A stretch of 64,000 bases of DNA, taken from positions 13,964,139 to 14,028,138 of the forward strand of contig NC_092657.1 of NCBI RefSeq assembly GCF_032118995.1. The letters run 5' to 3'. Source of the stretch: Asterias amurensis. Its lineage: Eukaryota; Echinodermata; Asteroidea; Forcipulatida; Asteriidae. The stretch's first letter is position 1. Each line of letters opens with the position of its first letter. Shown here in pieces: positions 43,587 to 55,681 of the stretch. Both the position numbers and the translations under genes were made by a program. The notes below the pieces were generated by a model. The model saw only the letters and a program-made list of their open reading frames with translations, had not been told where the DNA came from and ran no database searches.

Positions 43587-44015
43587 ATTTGTGCGATGTA
43601 CATATAGAACATTGTTTATCCAAGTGATGTTTGCCATATTACGGTAACTTTTGTACGCTTCTTGGCTTCAGCATTATTATAAGCGACCAAATACGTGAAC
43701 GTGAACGTCAGAAAATTGCGTTTTAAAAATGTCACATTTTTAGCATACGTGAGTTTACCATTTTTGTAGCGTCAGGTAAGAACGTGCAGACGTCATACGT
43801 GACCATGCAATAAGCCCAAAGTGGTGACGTCGCTAAGAAACAACACAAGTTATATTCTTTTTTGTTTACTTGCGCGTGGTCAGAAGGGCGTAAGAAATGG
43901 GAATATAACTAGAAGTCTGCTTCCAACAAGCTTTCAAAAGATGCTCATTTAGATGATCACAGAATCGTGTTGATTAAAACAAAATAATAACAACAATTGT
44001 AATCATTAATTTATA

Positions 44016-44203
44016 TTAAAGACACTGGACACTTTTGGTGGTTGTCAAAGACCAGTCTTCTCACTTGGTGTATCTCAACATATGCAGAAAATAACAAACC
44101 TGTGAAAATTTGAGCTCAATCGGTCGTCGTAGTTGCAAGATATTAATGAATGAAAAAAACACCCTTGTCACACGAAGTTGTGTGCTTGCAGATGCTTGAT
44201 TTG
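44016..44203 (+). mobile_element. TTAA MITE fragment (AGGCAGTGGACAC family)
   Basis: TTAAAGACACTGGACACTTT, then CCAGTCTTCTCACTTGGTGT, TTTGAGCTCAATCGGTCGTC and CACACGAAGTTGTGTGC. The right half is missing. Its duplicate is at 61628-61815. Confidence 0.85.
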
Positions 44204-44250
44204 AGCGCGGAGAGCGCTGTTTAAGACGGCTGTATGTTAACTATTGAGCA

Positions 44251-44760
44251 TTAACATTGAATAAAGGCATCCGACCACTGCAGCGGCAGCTTAAAGACAG
44301 TCTCCGTCGCCTGTATCAGTACAGTCTCCTTTTTAGGGTTAATTTGTAAAAAGGGTTGACAGATAGAGGGACCGCCTCCAATTATTAAAACTGGTCCATT
44401 GGCCAAATGATTGAACTTCAAAAAGGAACACGCGAGATTATTTCCATCCAAGATGTGCATCCACCATTCAAATTACTTATTATTATACACGGCTTTTGTT
44501 TTGATTATTTGTTGGTTCTTTGTATAACTTGCGCTTGATGTTTTAACTAGTACCAAAATAGGAGCAACCATAAGTAACATACATGTATAGAGTGTAAGCC
44601 CACACAGTTTGATGACATTAGAGGTGGGACGTGTTGCCATCATAGTCTGCCAAAATAAATATTTACCGAGACGCATAACGATAATATAAGTCCCCAAAAC
44701 GGACTTTCTGCCACAGTATAATAACAAGCAAACACAACTAGTTAGTGCTTGCATTGTCAT
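44251..44760 (-). pseudogene. Open frame with one internal stop; two putative membrane segments; family unknown
   Basis: One minus frame runs from 44760 to 44251 with a single TAA at 44473-44475. The first part (95 codons) has hydrophobic stretches (LTSCVCLLLYC; LCGLTLYTCMLLMVAPILVL) followed by a basic segment, a type II anchor-like layout. The second part reads HILDGNNLACSFL, GPVLIIGGGPSICQPFLQ and ETVFKLPLQWSDAF. Both parts and the stop recur at 61863-62372. I do not recognise the family; the internal stop predates the duplication or marks two separate short frames. Lack of splice signals makes a relic or chance frame most likely. Confidence 0.35.
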
Positions 44761-46131
44761 CAGTCAAGTGGTGTGTTGACATCATCTGGCTTTATTTAAA
44801 CAACACAATCAACACCAGTAGTGTTGTTAGCACAGGTGTGTACATAATAGGTAATGTGATGATCATGCGTGATGTCCATGGTCGTGTGATGAAGGCTTCT
44901 GGACTGTACATGAATGTACGGAGCTCAATATCTACCACGGGTACACAAATAATTGTGAGCTGTCATGTGGAGTGTTGTTTGATATAGCTTTGTTGGGGGG
45001 GGGGGGGGCTAACTGCCAAAGAGTCTAAATGCAATTTTGAAATTTTACTCGCCGTTCCCTAATCGTTTTTTGTTACACAAAGGTTAGTTTGATATTATTA
45101 AACTAATTTGTTCATCAACAGATTGGTCAAGAGTTTCATTTTTTTTTATTTTATAGGAGAGTGATTAGAAACAAGTATTTGTTAAAATGACGTTGCCTTT
45201 TTGTTTTATTTGTTTGTAAACTGCCCCTTAATTGTTTTTTTTTTGGTTAATAACCTCAACATCATAAGGAAAATATATGAATTATTTAGTTTAGTAATGT
45301 TTATGGTAACACAATACAACTATAATTCAAAATTGAGTCGCGTTCTGAAAGGAAACATGGGTTTCAACTGGAAGTTTAAATCAGAATGCTCTGATCGTCT
45401 TCTAATCGAAACGTCTAGTTTCAAATCCTTCTAATTTATTATTTAATCATTAGTTATCAAAATTGATTTTGTTCACCATTATTTGTAGAATCATATTCCA
45501 ACAATTGCAATGGTTACAACAGGCCACCTTAGATTGAGAAACGACCCTTTGAGTTTGTACCCTTGAACGCTATTAGTACGGATGGGTTTTTCCAGTTGTG
45601 TGAAACTAGTGCAATTTTAATCAGTGATTATTTGGAATTATGGTTATGAAAGAAGTGAAGTGTTTGTGAAGACCTACCTGTTAACGTTTCTTTTTTGGTC
45701 GAGCAGAATTCCTTTTTGGTGCCATCAATCAGCCAATTCCGAAAGATCAGCAAAGAAATCCAGCTGTACGCAGTGAGTATTGAGTCAAAAAAACGTCTAC
45801 AACTTAAAGTAAATCTCTATGTACAACGTGGCCTGTATCAGATTTGAGGCATTGTATGGTATTGTTTCAATGTATGATTGATTTTCCGTAAACAGTTTCT
45901 GCAAATCGTATAATTTGGATTTCGGGAGACTTCTTAATCGTGATCGTTTTATCTATTATTACACAACCACGAGTAGATTTGTTGGAGTTCAGGAGACTTT
46001 TCTATCGTACTCTTTTGGTAAATTATCTTGCTCTATATATTACATTACCACGGAGTAGATTGTCTTCGAATTCGATCCAACACGGAAAGCAGTAGTCGCA
46101 GCCGATTCCATACATTCCGCCTAGCTGTTTG
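44761..46131. other. Duplicated non-coding DNA
   Basis: Part of the U2/U3 duplication. Holds a poly-G run (44994-45008). No gene recognised. Confidence 0.45.
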
Positions 46132-47275
46132 TTAAAGGGACACATCGGCTCACCGTTTACGCAATTAAGTGGTGTTTAATCATAAATCAAATTTGTTTAG
46201 ATGGTTGCTTAAAAAAAAATCTTCAAAATATCACGTAATTGGCAAAAACATGATTAAAAAACGCAAAGCGGTAAAATAGCCAGCGTAAACGCTTTTCCAG
46301 CCGTTGCAACTGCCAAATCTTCGTGACATTGTCGCGCAATGTTGTGAGTAGACTGGTGCTTTGTTTAAATCAACGTTTTACTATGACGCAGCATAATGAT
46401 CCAGCCTACGTTTACATGTGTTATTGTATTATAAACAACCGACATAAATACACGCATCAGGTAAATTCAAAGCAGGGTGGTACAATGACAAGTAAATAAA
46501 GCATTCATGACACTAATAAACTAGGCATACTACTGCATTGCCATGATGCAGTTTGGAATGCGATCGTGGCTATGCTCCCGACGTGCAAGGGCCATAATTC
46601 ATAAAGCCTGTATTAGCACAACAGTTTGCTCAGCACAAAATAGTATTGCTTAGCAGAATCTGGTTACCCGCCTAATTTTTCTTCAATTAATTTTAAATGT
46701 TGTGGACTTGTGGCTGGTGCCGGACAATTTTTTGCCTAGTAAAGTTGTTTTTTGTTAGTCAGCATTTTTTGCTATTTTTTAATATTAAAGACTTTTTAAA
46801 GCATATTGGGGGAAGGGAAGCGAAATTTGAGGGATTCGAAAGCGTCCTTGAGAGAACGTAAGTGTATCTTGAAACGTAAGCGTAGCGGCGTATCTTGGAA
46901 CGTAAGCGTCGGTTGTCTCGGGATTGAAAGCGTACATTTTGATGAAATGAAAGCGTAACTTGACGGAACGTAAGAATATCTTGGAACGTAAGCGTAGCTG
47001 CGTATCTTGGAATGTAAGCGTATGGCATGACTGGGGATTGAAAGCGTACCTTTTGATGTAATTAAAGCGTAACTTGAAGGAACGAAAGCGTATCTTGGAA
47101 CGTAAGCGTAGCTGCGTATCTTGGAATGCAAGCGTATGGTTTGACTCGGGATTGAAAGCGTACCTTTTTATGTAATTATAGCGTAACTTGAAGGAACGAA
47201 AGCGTATATTGGAATGTAAGCGTAGCTGCGTATATCTTGGAAAGTAACCATATCTTTTGGAACAACTCAAGGGAA
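46132..47275 (-). repeat. Dispersed element E, copy 2 (inverted)
   Basis: Starts at TTAAAGGGACACATCGGCTC, the reverse complement of the fixed end of copy 1, and ends in about 470 bp of GGAACGTAAGCGTAGCTGCG-like minisatellite (46800-47260). Open frames through the latter are repeat translations. Confidence 0.75.
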
Positions 47276-47736
47276 ATGGTGACTGCTTTTAATTACTTAG
47301 TCGAGTCGCGACTACCGCTATTCAACTCACTCGGTTAATCGTGCTGCTACGACTATGTATTATAGAAGTAGTCGCGAACGAATTGGTTAACCACTTTTGT
47401 CGCTCACGACTATTCACAACAACTTTTTACAAAACACCACCAGGTAGACATCATCGACACAATCCTTCAATCCTTTCAGTGCGAGTTTTATTTTATTGCG
47501 CCTTCTGCAAACAGTATGTCGCCATGCATGTTGGACAATGGGAGTTCAAGTTTTGCGACTACTCGAAGTCCCAGCTATTTGAGGGGCGACTATAGCCGAG
47601 TAATAACTTCCACTTGCTCAGGTAAATCATAACCTCAAAACTGTCAAAGTAACATTTCATTCACATAATTCAAAATTAATATTTTGTTTGACAAAACTCT
47701 ACTTTTAGGGAATTTGGTTGTATCATTATTTGTGTT
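47276..47736. other. Unassigned DNA
   Basis: Contains an 84-codon plus frame (47341-47595) without recognisable motifs, and repeated CGACTA / GTCGCGA words. Confidence 0.3.
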
Positions 47737-48057
47737 AATAAAGGCAGTGGACACTATTGGTTTGGTAAAGTATATAACACTGTGGGAAACGGCTCCCTCT
47801 GAAGTAACGTAGTGTTCAAGAAAGGGTAAATTTTCAAGGAATTTGATTTCGAGACCTCAGATTTAGAATTTGTGGTCTCGAAATCAAGCATCTGAACGCA
47901 CACAACTTTGTGTGACAAGGTTTTTTTTTTTTTTTTTCATTATTATCTCGCAACTTTTTAAGATTTTCACAGGTTTGTTATTTTATACATAATGTTGAGA
48001 TACAGCAAGTGAGAAGACTGATCTTTGACAATTACCAATAGTGTCCAGAGTCTTTAA
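47737..48057. mobile_element. TTAA MITE (AGGCAGTGGACAC family)
   Basis: Left end AAAGGCAGTGGACACTATTG and right end ATTACCAATAGTGTCCAGAG. Core palindrome TTTCGAGACCTCAG / GTGGTCTCGAAAT near 47846-47886. A poly-T run lies at 47922-47937. Confidence 0.85.
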
Positions 48058-48257
48058 CGTTCTATAAAAGGTTCTTATTTACCTGTCCTTTTTACGATTG
48101 ATGGGCTCCGTTATTTGTCATTTGTATCTTTATAAAACATTGTTTATTATGCTACTCTCACAATAACACCGACAAAATAACAAACAGCGGTATCATTACG
48201 TTTTGAAAACATCAATCTGTTTTAATTACCTGGAAACTCGTAACAAAAACACGTTTG

Positions 48258-49980
48258 GAAAATTGCGATCATAATAAAATAATAACGGATTCAACAAGTG
48301 TGGTGTACCGACTGACAAACCCACAATAACAAACATGTATTTTGATGTATGGCTCCCAACCCCTCACAAGCTCATGGCTAGACCCGCAACGCAAGCTGGG
48401 AGTTCATAGCGCCCTGGTTTACACCTCCAGCCCCCACGAGACACGGCATGGGCGGTACGCTCCAAGGCTTACGTTCCGATTGCTCCAAGCCATGGGGCGA
48501 TACAATAAGCTTCCGTTTATTCACGGAGTCTCTGAATGTTATAATCTTACGTTCGATTTTTGACCATTATTTACGATTTTGTATCCATAATCTGATTGCA
48601 TAGTATTTTTTGTTAATACTCATGAATAATTGTAAACAAAATAATTAAATTTAGTTCAGCAAGTTAGTTTTCCTACGGCTGGAAACTAACTCGGATGGTC
48701 AATGTGATTATTAGAACCACTTTGTGGTTCTAACTATCACGCGACTCTAGGTTTTTTGTATGCAAAAAAGGGCTAAATCTGATGATTTGTTTAGAGCCTG
48801 TTATTCCCCGTTCCTTGAAGACATTTGAAATCATATCTAAGTCTATTGTAGTCCAACCAGCCCAATTCAGCCGGTGCGTCCATAAGATGATATTTTGTGA
48901 TTTGAGGCAAAGCATGGTGAGGTATCAAATTTGTTTGCGGTAACACCAAAAAGAAGAAGAATTTTCAGCAATACACTTTCTCAATGAACATAATCTACCC
49001 AGCAAGGTGTTACTGCAAGCCCAAAAACACCACCCGGTCTATGTTATGTTCAATGATACATGCGACCAAATAGTATAAAATCTGACAGGTCAGGCGTTGA
49101 GGGTGTCATGGCCGAGTGGATAAGAGCACCGAACTCAATCTTTGGTGCTTCTGTTCAGCAGAGTGTGGGTTCGAAGCCCGTGCGTGACACTTCACTAAAA
49201 CTACTTCTCTCCACCCAGGTGTAAATGGGTACATGTGAGGGCAGAGATGGTTCTTGTGATTGATTTAGCCGAGTAGCACATGTTTCACAGGCTGCGTACT
49301 CACCACCAGGGAGCTGAGATGGTTTGAATGGACACACCGGCTTCGTTGGGCTATTTAGGCTACAGAAAACACTGAAACATGATTCTAAAGGTCTTCCAGG
49401 AATGGAGAAGAATAGCTCCTAAAAGAAACCATCAAATTTTGCAGTTTTAACGCATTTTTTTAAAAAACGAAGGTCACGTGGGTTATCCGGACCACTTTTT
49501 TGGTTCGGATAACCCACGTGACTTTCGGAGATAGCTTTACTTACAGCCGTATAAAAATAAATTACTAAACCAAATGTTCTAATTTTTGGTTAAAGTTATT
49601 TATGAATATTTGACAAAAGAGACTATGTTTACAGGTTGCGGGTAAAAATTGTAAATAATTATGACCAAAGGGACGTAAGATTCTTATTCAGAGAGTCCGT
49701 GCAACGGAAGCGTGTTTTACAGCGCCTCGGCATGGGAGCAATCGGAACGTAAGCCTTGGAACATATCACGTCTTGCACATGACGTGTCTCGTGGGGGGGG
49801 GGGGGGGGGGGCTGGAGGTGTAATCCCGGGCGCTATGAACTCCCAGCTGGCGGGTCTCGCCGTGAGCTTGGGAGGGGTTGGGAGCAAGACATCAAAGTAC
49901 ATGTTTGTCATCGTGGGTTTGTCAGTCGGTACACCTCGTGTCGATTCCGTTATTTCCTATGATCGCAACGTTCCAATTTA
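48258..49980. mobile_element. Large foldback: 350 bp inverted arms around a 1 kb spacer
   Basis: The left arm 48258-48600 (GGTGTACCGACTGACAAACC, GGGAGTTCATAGCGCCC, CCTCCAGCCCCC, CACGAGACACG, GGCTTACGTTCCGATTGCTC) is the reverse complement of the right arm 49625-49980, with some divergence and a long G run in the right arm. The spacer includes short hairpins at 48664-48735, a SINE at 49105-49345 and a perfect hairpin at 49470-49523 (GGTCACGTGGGTTATCCG). No transposase is recognised, so a foldback-type element or an inverted duplication remains open. Confidence 0.8.
49105..49345 (+). repeat. tRNA-Leu-derived SINE
   Basis: The head 49108-49192 is a class II tRNA shape: box A TGGCCGAGTGGATAAGAGC, anticodon stem CCGAA/TTTGG with loop CTCAATC (anticodon CAA), a long variable arm, box B GGTTCGAAGCC and a closing GTGTCA/TGACAC acceptor stem. 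The body continues ACTTCTCTCCACCCAGGTGT and GAGGGCAGAGATGGTTCTTG. The same body, antisense, is at 2775-3025. Confidence 0.8.
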
Positions 49981-50319
49981 ATGCTCTGTTCTGTTTCATG
50001 GCTTCTAATTTATTTTTTTTTAGGAGTTTTCGGATAATTAAAAAAGATTGATGATGTCAAAACGTAGGAATACCGCATTTTGTTACAATGACAGTGTTTT
50101 TGTGTGAGTAGCTTAAACAAATGTTTTATGAAGAAGAAGAAGAAAAAAAAAAAAACGGAGCCCCCGATTGTAAAAAGAACAGTTGAATAAGAATTTTGTA
50201 TAAAAGGTTGAATCAAAAATAATGTTAAAACAAAATTCCCTCAAAGCATAACTTTGTCAAAAAAAAAAACATTATTTTTGTGATTCTGTGAATGAAGTGT
50301 TTTTGAGATTGTTGAGGTA
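49981..50319. other. Unassigned DNA
   Basis: AT-rich stretch with poly-A runs between the foldback and element E copy 3. No feature recognised. Confidence 0.4.
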
Positions 50320-51512
50320 TTATTTGGTTACGTTCCAAGCTACGCAGCTACTCAGCTACGCTTACTTTCATTCAAGTTACGCTATAATAGCAACACACAC
50401 TTTTTCAACCCCGATTCAAGCTACACTTATTATACACGCTCTTATAACAAAAAAAGTACGCTTTCAACGCGTTCCATACGCAGCTACGTTTACGTTCCAA
50501 AATACCCAGCTACGCGCACGTTCCAAGATATGCTAACGTTCCCAAAATATGGTTACGTTACAAAATATATGGTAACGTTCAAAGCTACGCAGCTACTTCC
50601 AAGCTATACAATCCAAGATACGTTCAGGTTCCAGTAACGCTATAACCAAAATGTACGCTTTCAATCCTGAGTCAAGCTAGGCTTACGCCTCAATATTTGC
50701 AGCTACGCTTACGTTTCAAAATACATTCCCACAAGGATGCTTTTGAATCCATCAAGATTCCCTTCCCCGGAGAAAAAAAAAATATTTCACTGTGAATAGC
50801 AGAGTCCATTGTTCAGTTTCATCTGTTTAGCAGAAAATACTGCTTACAAAATGTCTTTACTATTTAAAAATTTAGTTGGGCACCAGCTACAATTTTTCAA
50901 ATTTAATTTAAAATTGGCTGGTAATTAGTTTCTGCTATGCAATACTATTTTTTGCTAAACAAAATGCTTGTGCTCCTATGCAGGCATTATGAAATTGGGT
51001 CCTGGCACGTCGGGGGCGAGTTACGCCTCGATCGCATTCCAAACTGCATCATGGCTATGCGGTAGTAGGCCTAGTTTATTGGGGCCAGGAATGCTTTATT
51101 GACTTGTCACTGTCCCTTCATATTAATTTCTCTGTGTTCTTCGTGACGATCATTGGATGTACGTCGAAGCTTGAAGGTCTACCTCCATCGTCGAAGGATT
51201 TGCCTGCTCCTGTTATTTATGTTGGTTGATTATAATACATGGATCCCTATGCTGCGTCATAGGTAAACGCTGCTATAAACAAAACACCAGTCTATTTGCA
51301 ACATTGTGCGACAATGTCACGAAGTTGACAGTTGCAACGGCTGGAAACACGTATACGCTGGCCTTTTACCGCTTTTTTTTTGTTTTATAATTTTTCGCTA
51401 ATTACGTGACATTTTGATGATTTTTTTTTTACAGCAACCATCTATAAAAACGTTAGTTATGATTCTACACCCCTAAATATTGGGTAAACGGTGAGCCGGT
51501 GTGTCCCTTTAA
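50320..51512 (+). repeat. Dispersed element E, copy 3
   Basis: The minisatellite section (TACGTTCCAAGCTACGCAGC words, to about 50720) is followed by CATCAAGATTCCCTTCCCCGG-like, GGGTCCTGGCACGTCG and the TTAA-flanked end GTGAGCCGGTGTGTCCCTTT. It is collinear with copy 1. Confidence 0.75.
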
Positions 51513-52029
51513 GGACTTAATTAAGGCCCAGTGACCAGGGGTAATGATGTTGGAAGCGCTTTGAGACGCCCTCCGGGTGTGAAAAGCGCTTCCAACAAAA
51601 ACTGGTTATTGTTATTGTTGATATTGTTGTGGAAACAAATATATATCATGATTCAGACCAGTGTATTGTAAGGATCAGTACACGCTCAAGTAACGAATTG
51701 CGTTCTGGAATTTGTAGTCAGACTATTTGGGAAACCAAAACACATTGTTGTAAAAGTGTGCATAGGAAACCCAATGTCACTGATCAAATGCCCCTGAAGA
51801 AGTCTCTGGTCAGTATGTGCCACAGCCACCGAAATTTATCGGACAAATTTTAACATCCCCAAATTGAACTCAGAAACAAAGTTTCATCAAACCATTTGTT
51901 ATGGTGGCATGGTTGGCGTGTGCGTTCGATTCCCGGCCTGGACCATAAGCGAGTTGAGTTGTGCGTTGGTTATCTGTTGTGTCACGAGGGTTTTCCAGAC
52001 CATCGGTTTTCCTCCCTCGGGACAAATCT

Positions 52030-52345
52030 AGCCTTGCTCAAGGCAGTCGAATTATTCACTCCGAAAAAATAACTACCGCTGAATAAAACCGTATACACTG
52101 TGCGTAAAATGTGTGTAACCACATCGCACGATGCCCCGTACACTATCCGCATGCACGGCCTCCGCATGCAGGTTAGTGGTACGAGTGCGAATGACTTGTG
52201 CACAGTTAGTCGTACGGTGTGCGTTGAGCGATGTGACGGTGTATATGGTTGGGTCGTGCGGTGTGAATACACACAGTAAGCACAGTGTATACGGGTGGGT
52301 TTACAGCGGCGGCGTTTCTGAATGAATAATGCGACTGCCTTGAGC
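52030..52345. mobile_element. Foldback MITE, copy 2
   Basis: Outer arms CTAGCCTTGCTCAAGGCAGT (52028) and ACTGCCTTGAGCAAGGCTAG (52334) enclose the same inner arms as 11690-11985. The longer arms show that the U1 copy has lost its right end. Confidence 0.75.
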
Positions 52346-52804
52346 AAGGCTAGGACAAATCTAATAATTTCGATCTTGGCTAGTGCTTCGTGGTCATAAT
52401 GGGTTGATGTGGCTGGCAGCCAAAGGCGCCCTTGCATGCCTGCTTCCCAAACACGTTGCAGCCGCGTCCGTCGCAATGGACCGATCCGGCCTGTCAATCA
52501 AAATGTGCGCGTTCACCCATTTGACCTTCACAGCAATGATTGTGGTCGGACAAACTTCCACAACTTTAATCTCGAATACAAAGTTGATTATTTGGAAGTA
52601 CGGTTTGGTAAAGAAGTGCACTGTTTTGAACATTATCAATGTTGTTTATCTTACAGAATTCGTCGTTATTGCCGCCAGTTATCCACTCTTGTAAAGTTCA
52701 GCGGAGATTTAACTGTGCAAAGTTATCACTGGTAGAAACACTTTAACAGGTAAGGGTTTACTTTAAATTGGTCTAATGGTATGTTCAATAACGCACATGA
52801 CCAA

Positions 52805-53928
52805 TACACTGCAAAAACGTTGGTCAAATTATTTGTTGGGCAAAGTAACTTCAACAATTATTGGTCGATAATTGCCCAACAAAACCAATAATTGGTGTTG
52901 TTGGGCAAACATTTTGTTTGCCAATTTTTTGTTTAAAAAGCGGAACAAAAGTTGGGCAAGTGTTGGGCAAATAATTCGTAATCTGAAATTATCATAACTG
53001 TTGGTTACACTTTTGCTTATTTATTGGGCAACTTTTTGGGTAATTTTAATTACTTTTGATTGTTGGTTAAAATGATGCACATTAGTTGGTCAAAATCATC
53101 CGATCATGCGCACTACGATCAAAGAGTTGCCCAAAAGTTGGGTATGGTATAAAAAACATAGCGATATTTTCCAACATGGTGAGTGGAGGAGTGGCTGTGA
53201 CGAGCGGGGTTGTCCAGTAGATATAGATCCAATTTGAAGGTTAGTTTTTAACTTAATATGAAGTTGTGTTTTCTATTCAGTCGTGCACAGTCGTGACAGT
53301 TGCAGAGCGAGCAACACAGTGACACAACTGTTGAATTAGTTTCAGTTTTTAGTTTCAGTTTTATCATGCCATTATGTGCAATGCCGGTTGTGGCATTCGT
53401 GTGCTTGCGCTGCAACTGTCACGACTGTGTACAACAACTGAACAGGAAACAAACTGTATTTAGTTAAAAACTAACCTTCCAAAGCATCTACAAACCACTG
53501 AGCACCCTCTCGATTTTGAGAGAGATGTCGAGGTCACAGCTCACTACCGTTTGCCATCGTGGAAAAGATATTTTCTATGCCTGGTTGTATGACGTATCAC
53601 AGGAGAAACTGTAAACCAAAGGGTTAAATATATTCACCATTTGTTGGATAACACCTAAAAGGGTTAAATCATTAATAAAATCATCGCCCAATAAGTGGGT
53701 TATTGATAATGTATTAAATACCCAGAAAATGGGTAAACAAAATATTACCCAACTGTTGGTTAGCAAAATATACCCAACTATTGATGAGGAAATATTACCC
53801 AATTATTTGGCAATCAGAGTGCCCAACTTTGATGGGTAATATTTTGCCCAAAAGTTGGAGGAGTTCACTATTCGCCCTTAATTGGGTAAAAGGTTGGGCA
53901 TTTTTTTACCAATTTTTTTTACAGTGTA
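52805..53928. mobile_element. TIR element rich in TTGGGCAA/TTGGGTAA words
   Basis: Ends TACACTGCAAAAACGTTGG and CCAATTTTTTTTACAGTGTA. The left 350 bp and right 250 bp are crowded with GTTGGGCAA, ATTGGGTAA and their complements. A separate hairpin element (53236-53479) occupies the centre. U1 has no insertion at this site (near 16990). It is non-coding, and the superfamily is unknown; the CACTG end is shared with the small MITE at 54146. Confidence 0.8.
53236..53479. mobile_element. Internal hairpin element
   Basis: Arms GAAGGTTAGTTTTTAACTTA and TAGTTAAAAACTAACCTTC, with inner arms CAGTCGTGACAGTTGCAG and CTGCAACTGTCACGACTG. The same module is at 40282-40530, where it also includes CGTGACAGTTGCAG. 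Confidence 0.85.
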
Positions 53929-54145
53929 CAGTTTATTAACTGACAGATCAGACATTTTTCAAATTGATCATGCCACAGTTTGAACCATTCTTTTTGCAAT
54001 GAACTGCACACGCTCTTTTGACAAAACGCGTTACGACTGGCTATACGCAAGCTATTTTGGGCTATTGAAACATAACTCTTTATAAATGTTGTTGAGGATT
54101 ACATGGTTGTAGGAAACCAAAGGTCACAGATTTAACTTTCCTGTA

Positions 54146-54367
54146 CACTGCAAAAACTGGGTTAATAAAAAAATAAAAAAATACATACCAAAGAGAGAAT
54201 CGAGACTAACATCACATGGTGATAAAAAAAACACCAAATGTAGTTGTTTGGGTATAACTTAATGTTATTTAATACCCTGTGGTGTACATTTTGGTTCCCT
54301 CTTCGATGTCTATATTATGACAACACCCACGGTGTCAACCTGTTTAACACCCCACATTATCGCAGTG
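54146..54367. mobile_element. CACTG-ended MITE, copy 2
   Basis: Ends CACTGCAAAAACTGGGTTAA and CACCCCACATTATCGCAGTG. Orthologous in position to 17330-17566 and slightly shorter. Confidence 0.75.
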
Positions 54368-55251
54368 TATAACAGTTACCGGGTCGGTATGAGCCAAAGC
54401 CGACAGGGCCAGTGAGACGATTGTTTGTGTCAACATCCCGAAATCAAACTCAGGTTAAAGTTTCATAATAGCTGGCATATATAACCGAGTTGTTGGAAGG
54501 CTACTGTACAGGCAGTGACAACGAGACAAAATTTGAAGTTATAAGTTACTTTATTGGGTGCTAATTTTACAGTTGAAAGTTATGTTCACATACAACTAAA
54601 AACGACAGTCAGAACGGTTCTATCTGGAAGTTGAAAAGAGAACCAGAATTTAACTTACACAAATTGTACATAAATCTTACCAAAAATCAATATATCATAA
54701 TTTAAATACAGTGAAATCATGCAACTTGAAATATCTGCCCAAAATACAATAAGGCAAATCTCCGTTCCAATCTGCAAAATAACATAATTGCGGCAGGTTT
54801 ACGTTTCCATAAAAATGGAACATATTTATAACAATAAAGCCTTAGTTATATCATAAAAATCAATGAATAAATCTTATGCCAAGTTATATATCACTTTAAG
54901 ACTTCCCAAGGTCTTAGCTAATTCCAAAGAACAAATCTTGAACCAAAATATATGTCCGGTAATGAACCGATTTGGAATAATGCCAATGGGGGTCTAAATA
55001 TCAAATTTCGTCATAAACTATACGGGGTGTGCAAGTAAAACCTAGAGTAGTACATAATAAATAATACATCAATTTAAGCTAAAAGTACTTACGGGGATAT
55101 TGCTTCCTCTCACTCTTGCCTCCAATAAAGTTGGGATTATCTACCTAAGACTCAATAATATGAAATTGCTTAGCAGCCCGGCGACAAATACAGGTGTGGC
55201 ATCAACGTACCAACATGAGAAAGTGTTGCCGCTAAACCACTTGCTATCCCC
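54368..55251. other. Unassigned DNA upstream of TRIM copy 3
   Basis: AT-rich and not matched by U1 beyond about 54470. A 67-codon plus frame (55100-55303) overlaps the MITE fragment and shows no domain. Confidence 0.35.
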
Positions 55252-55468
55252 CATTTCGAGACCTCAGATTTTTGAACTTGAGATCTCGAAATCAAGCATC
55301 TGAATGCGCACAACTCCGTGTGACAAGGGTTTTTTTTTTTTTTTTTTTCATTATTATCCCGCAACTTCGACGACCAAATTTTCACAGGTTTGTTATTTCG
55401 TGCATGTTGAGATACACCAAGTGAGAAGACTGGTCTTTGACAATACCAATAGTGTCCAGTTTCTTTAA
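55252..55468. mobile_element. TTAA MITE, left end missing
   Basis: From TTTCGAGACCTCAGA through AAGCATCTGAATGCGCACAA and GAGAAGACTGGTCTTTGACA to the right end AATAGTGTCCAGTTTCTTTAA-like. It lies directly upstream of the TRIM copy 3 leader. Confidence 0.8.
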
Positions 55469-55590
55469 ATATGGCATACAAAGGCAACAATTCTTGTCAT
55501 GTAAATGGGAAAAGTCCATTGTTTTTGTTGGACATGAAATCGTTTCTAATCGCAAGTTATCGCGACTCTCAACAAACGGCTCTTTATGCG

Positions 55591-55671
55591 GTAAGTCTGC
55601 TGCTGTGTCACCCAATGTATAAAATCACTGACTGTATGAACTATTGCAAACGGCATTCGTTTTACTTTCAG
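55591..55671 (+). other. Probable 5' UTR intron of TRIM copy 3 (81 bp)
   Basis: Donor TATGCG then GTAAGTCTG at 55591 and acceptor TTTTACTTTCAG ending at 55671, ten bases before the TRIM start codon. The acceptor is preserved in copies 1 and 2, but their donor side is replaced by Penelope-like sequence. Confidence 0.6.
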
Positions 55672-55681
55672 TCTCACCAAG

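Larger units (their letters stand above)
42970..46388 (+). repeat. Segmental duplicate of 60583-64000 (units U2/U3)
   Basis: Collinear and nearly identical with the end of the window at an offset of about 17,612 (43359 to 60971; 44251 to 61863; 44745 to 62357), drifting by a few bases through homopolymers. It contains the 30 bp minisatellite, a MITE fragment, the split reading frame and the start of element E. The copy at the right is cut by the window edge. Confidence 0.95.
50935..54470 (+). repeat. Segmental duplicate of 10620-12107 plus 16777-17685 (upstream part of U3)
   Basis: Collinear with U1 except for the TIR element at 52805-53928 and a continuous join at about 52480-52577, where U1 has its 4.7 kb insert. 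It includes SINE fragments, the foldback and the CACTG MITE. No gene recognised. Confidence 0.8.

Noticed and set aside
49108..49192. Functional tRNA-Leu(CAA) gene
   Set aside because: The fold is good, but position 37 is a pyrimidine and a SINE body follows immediately, so it is the head of a retroposon.
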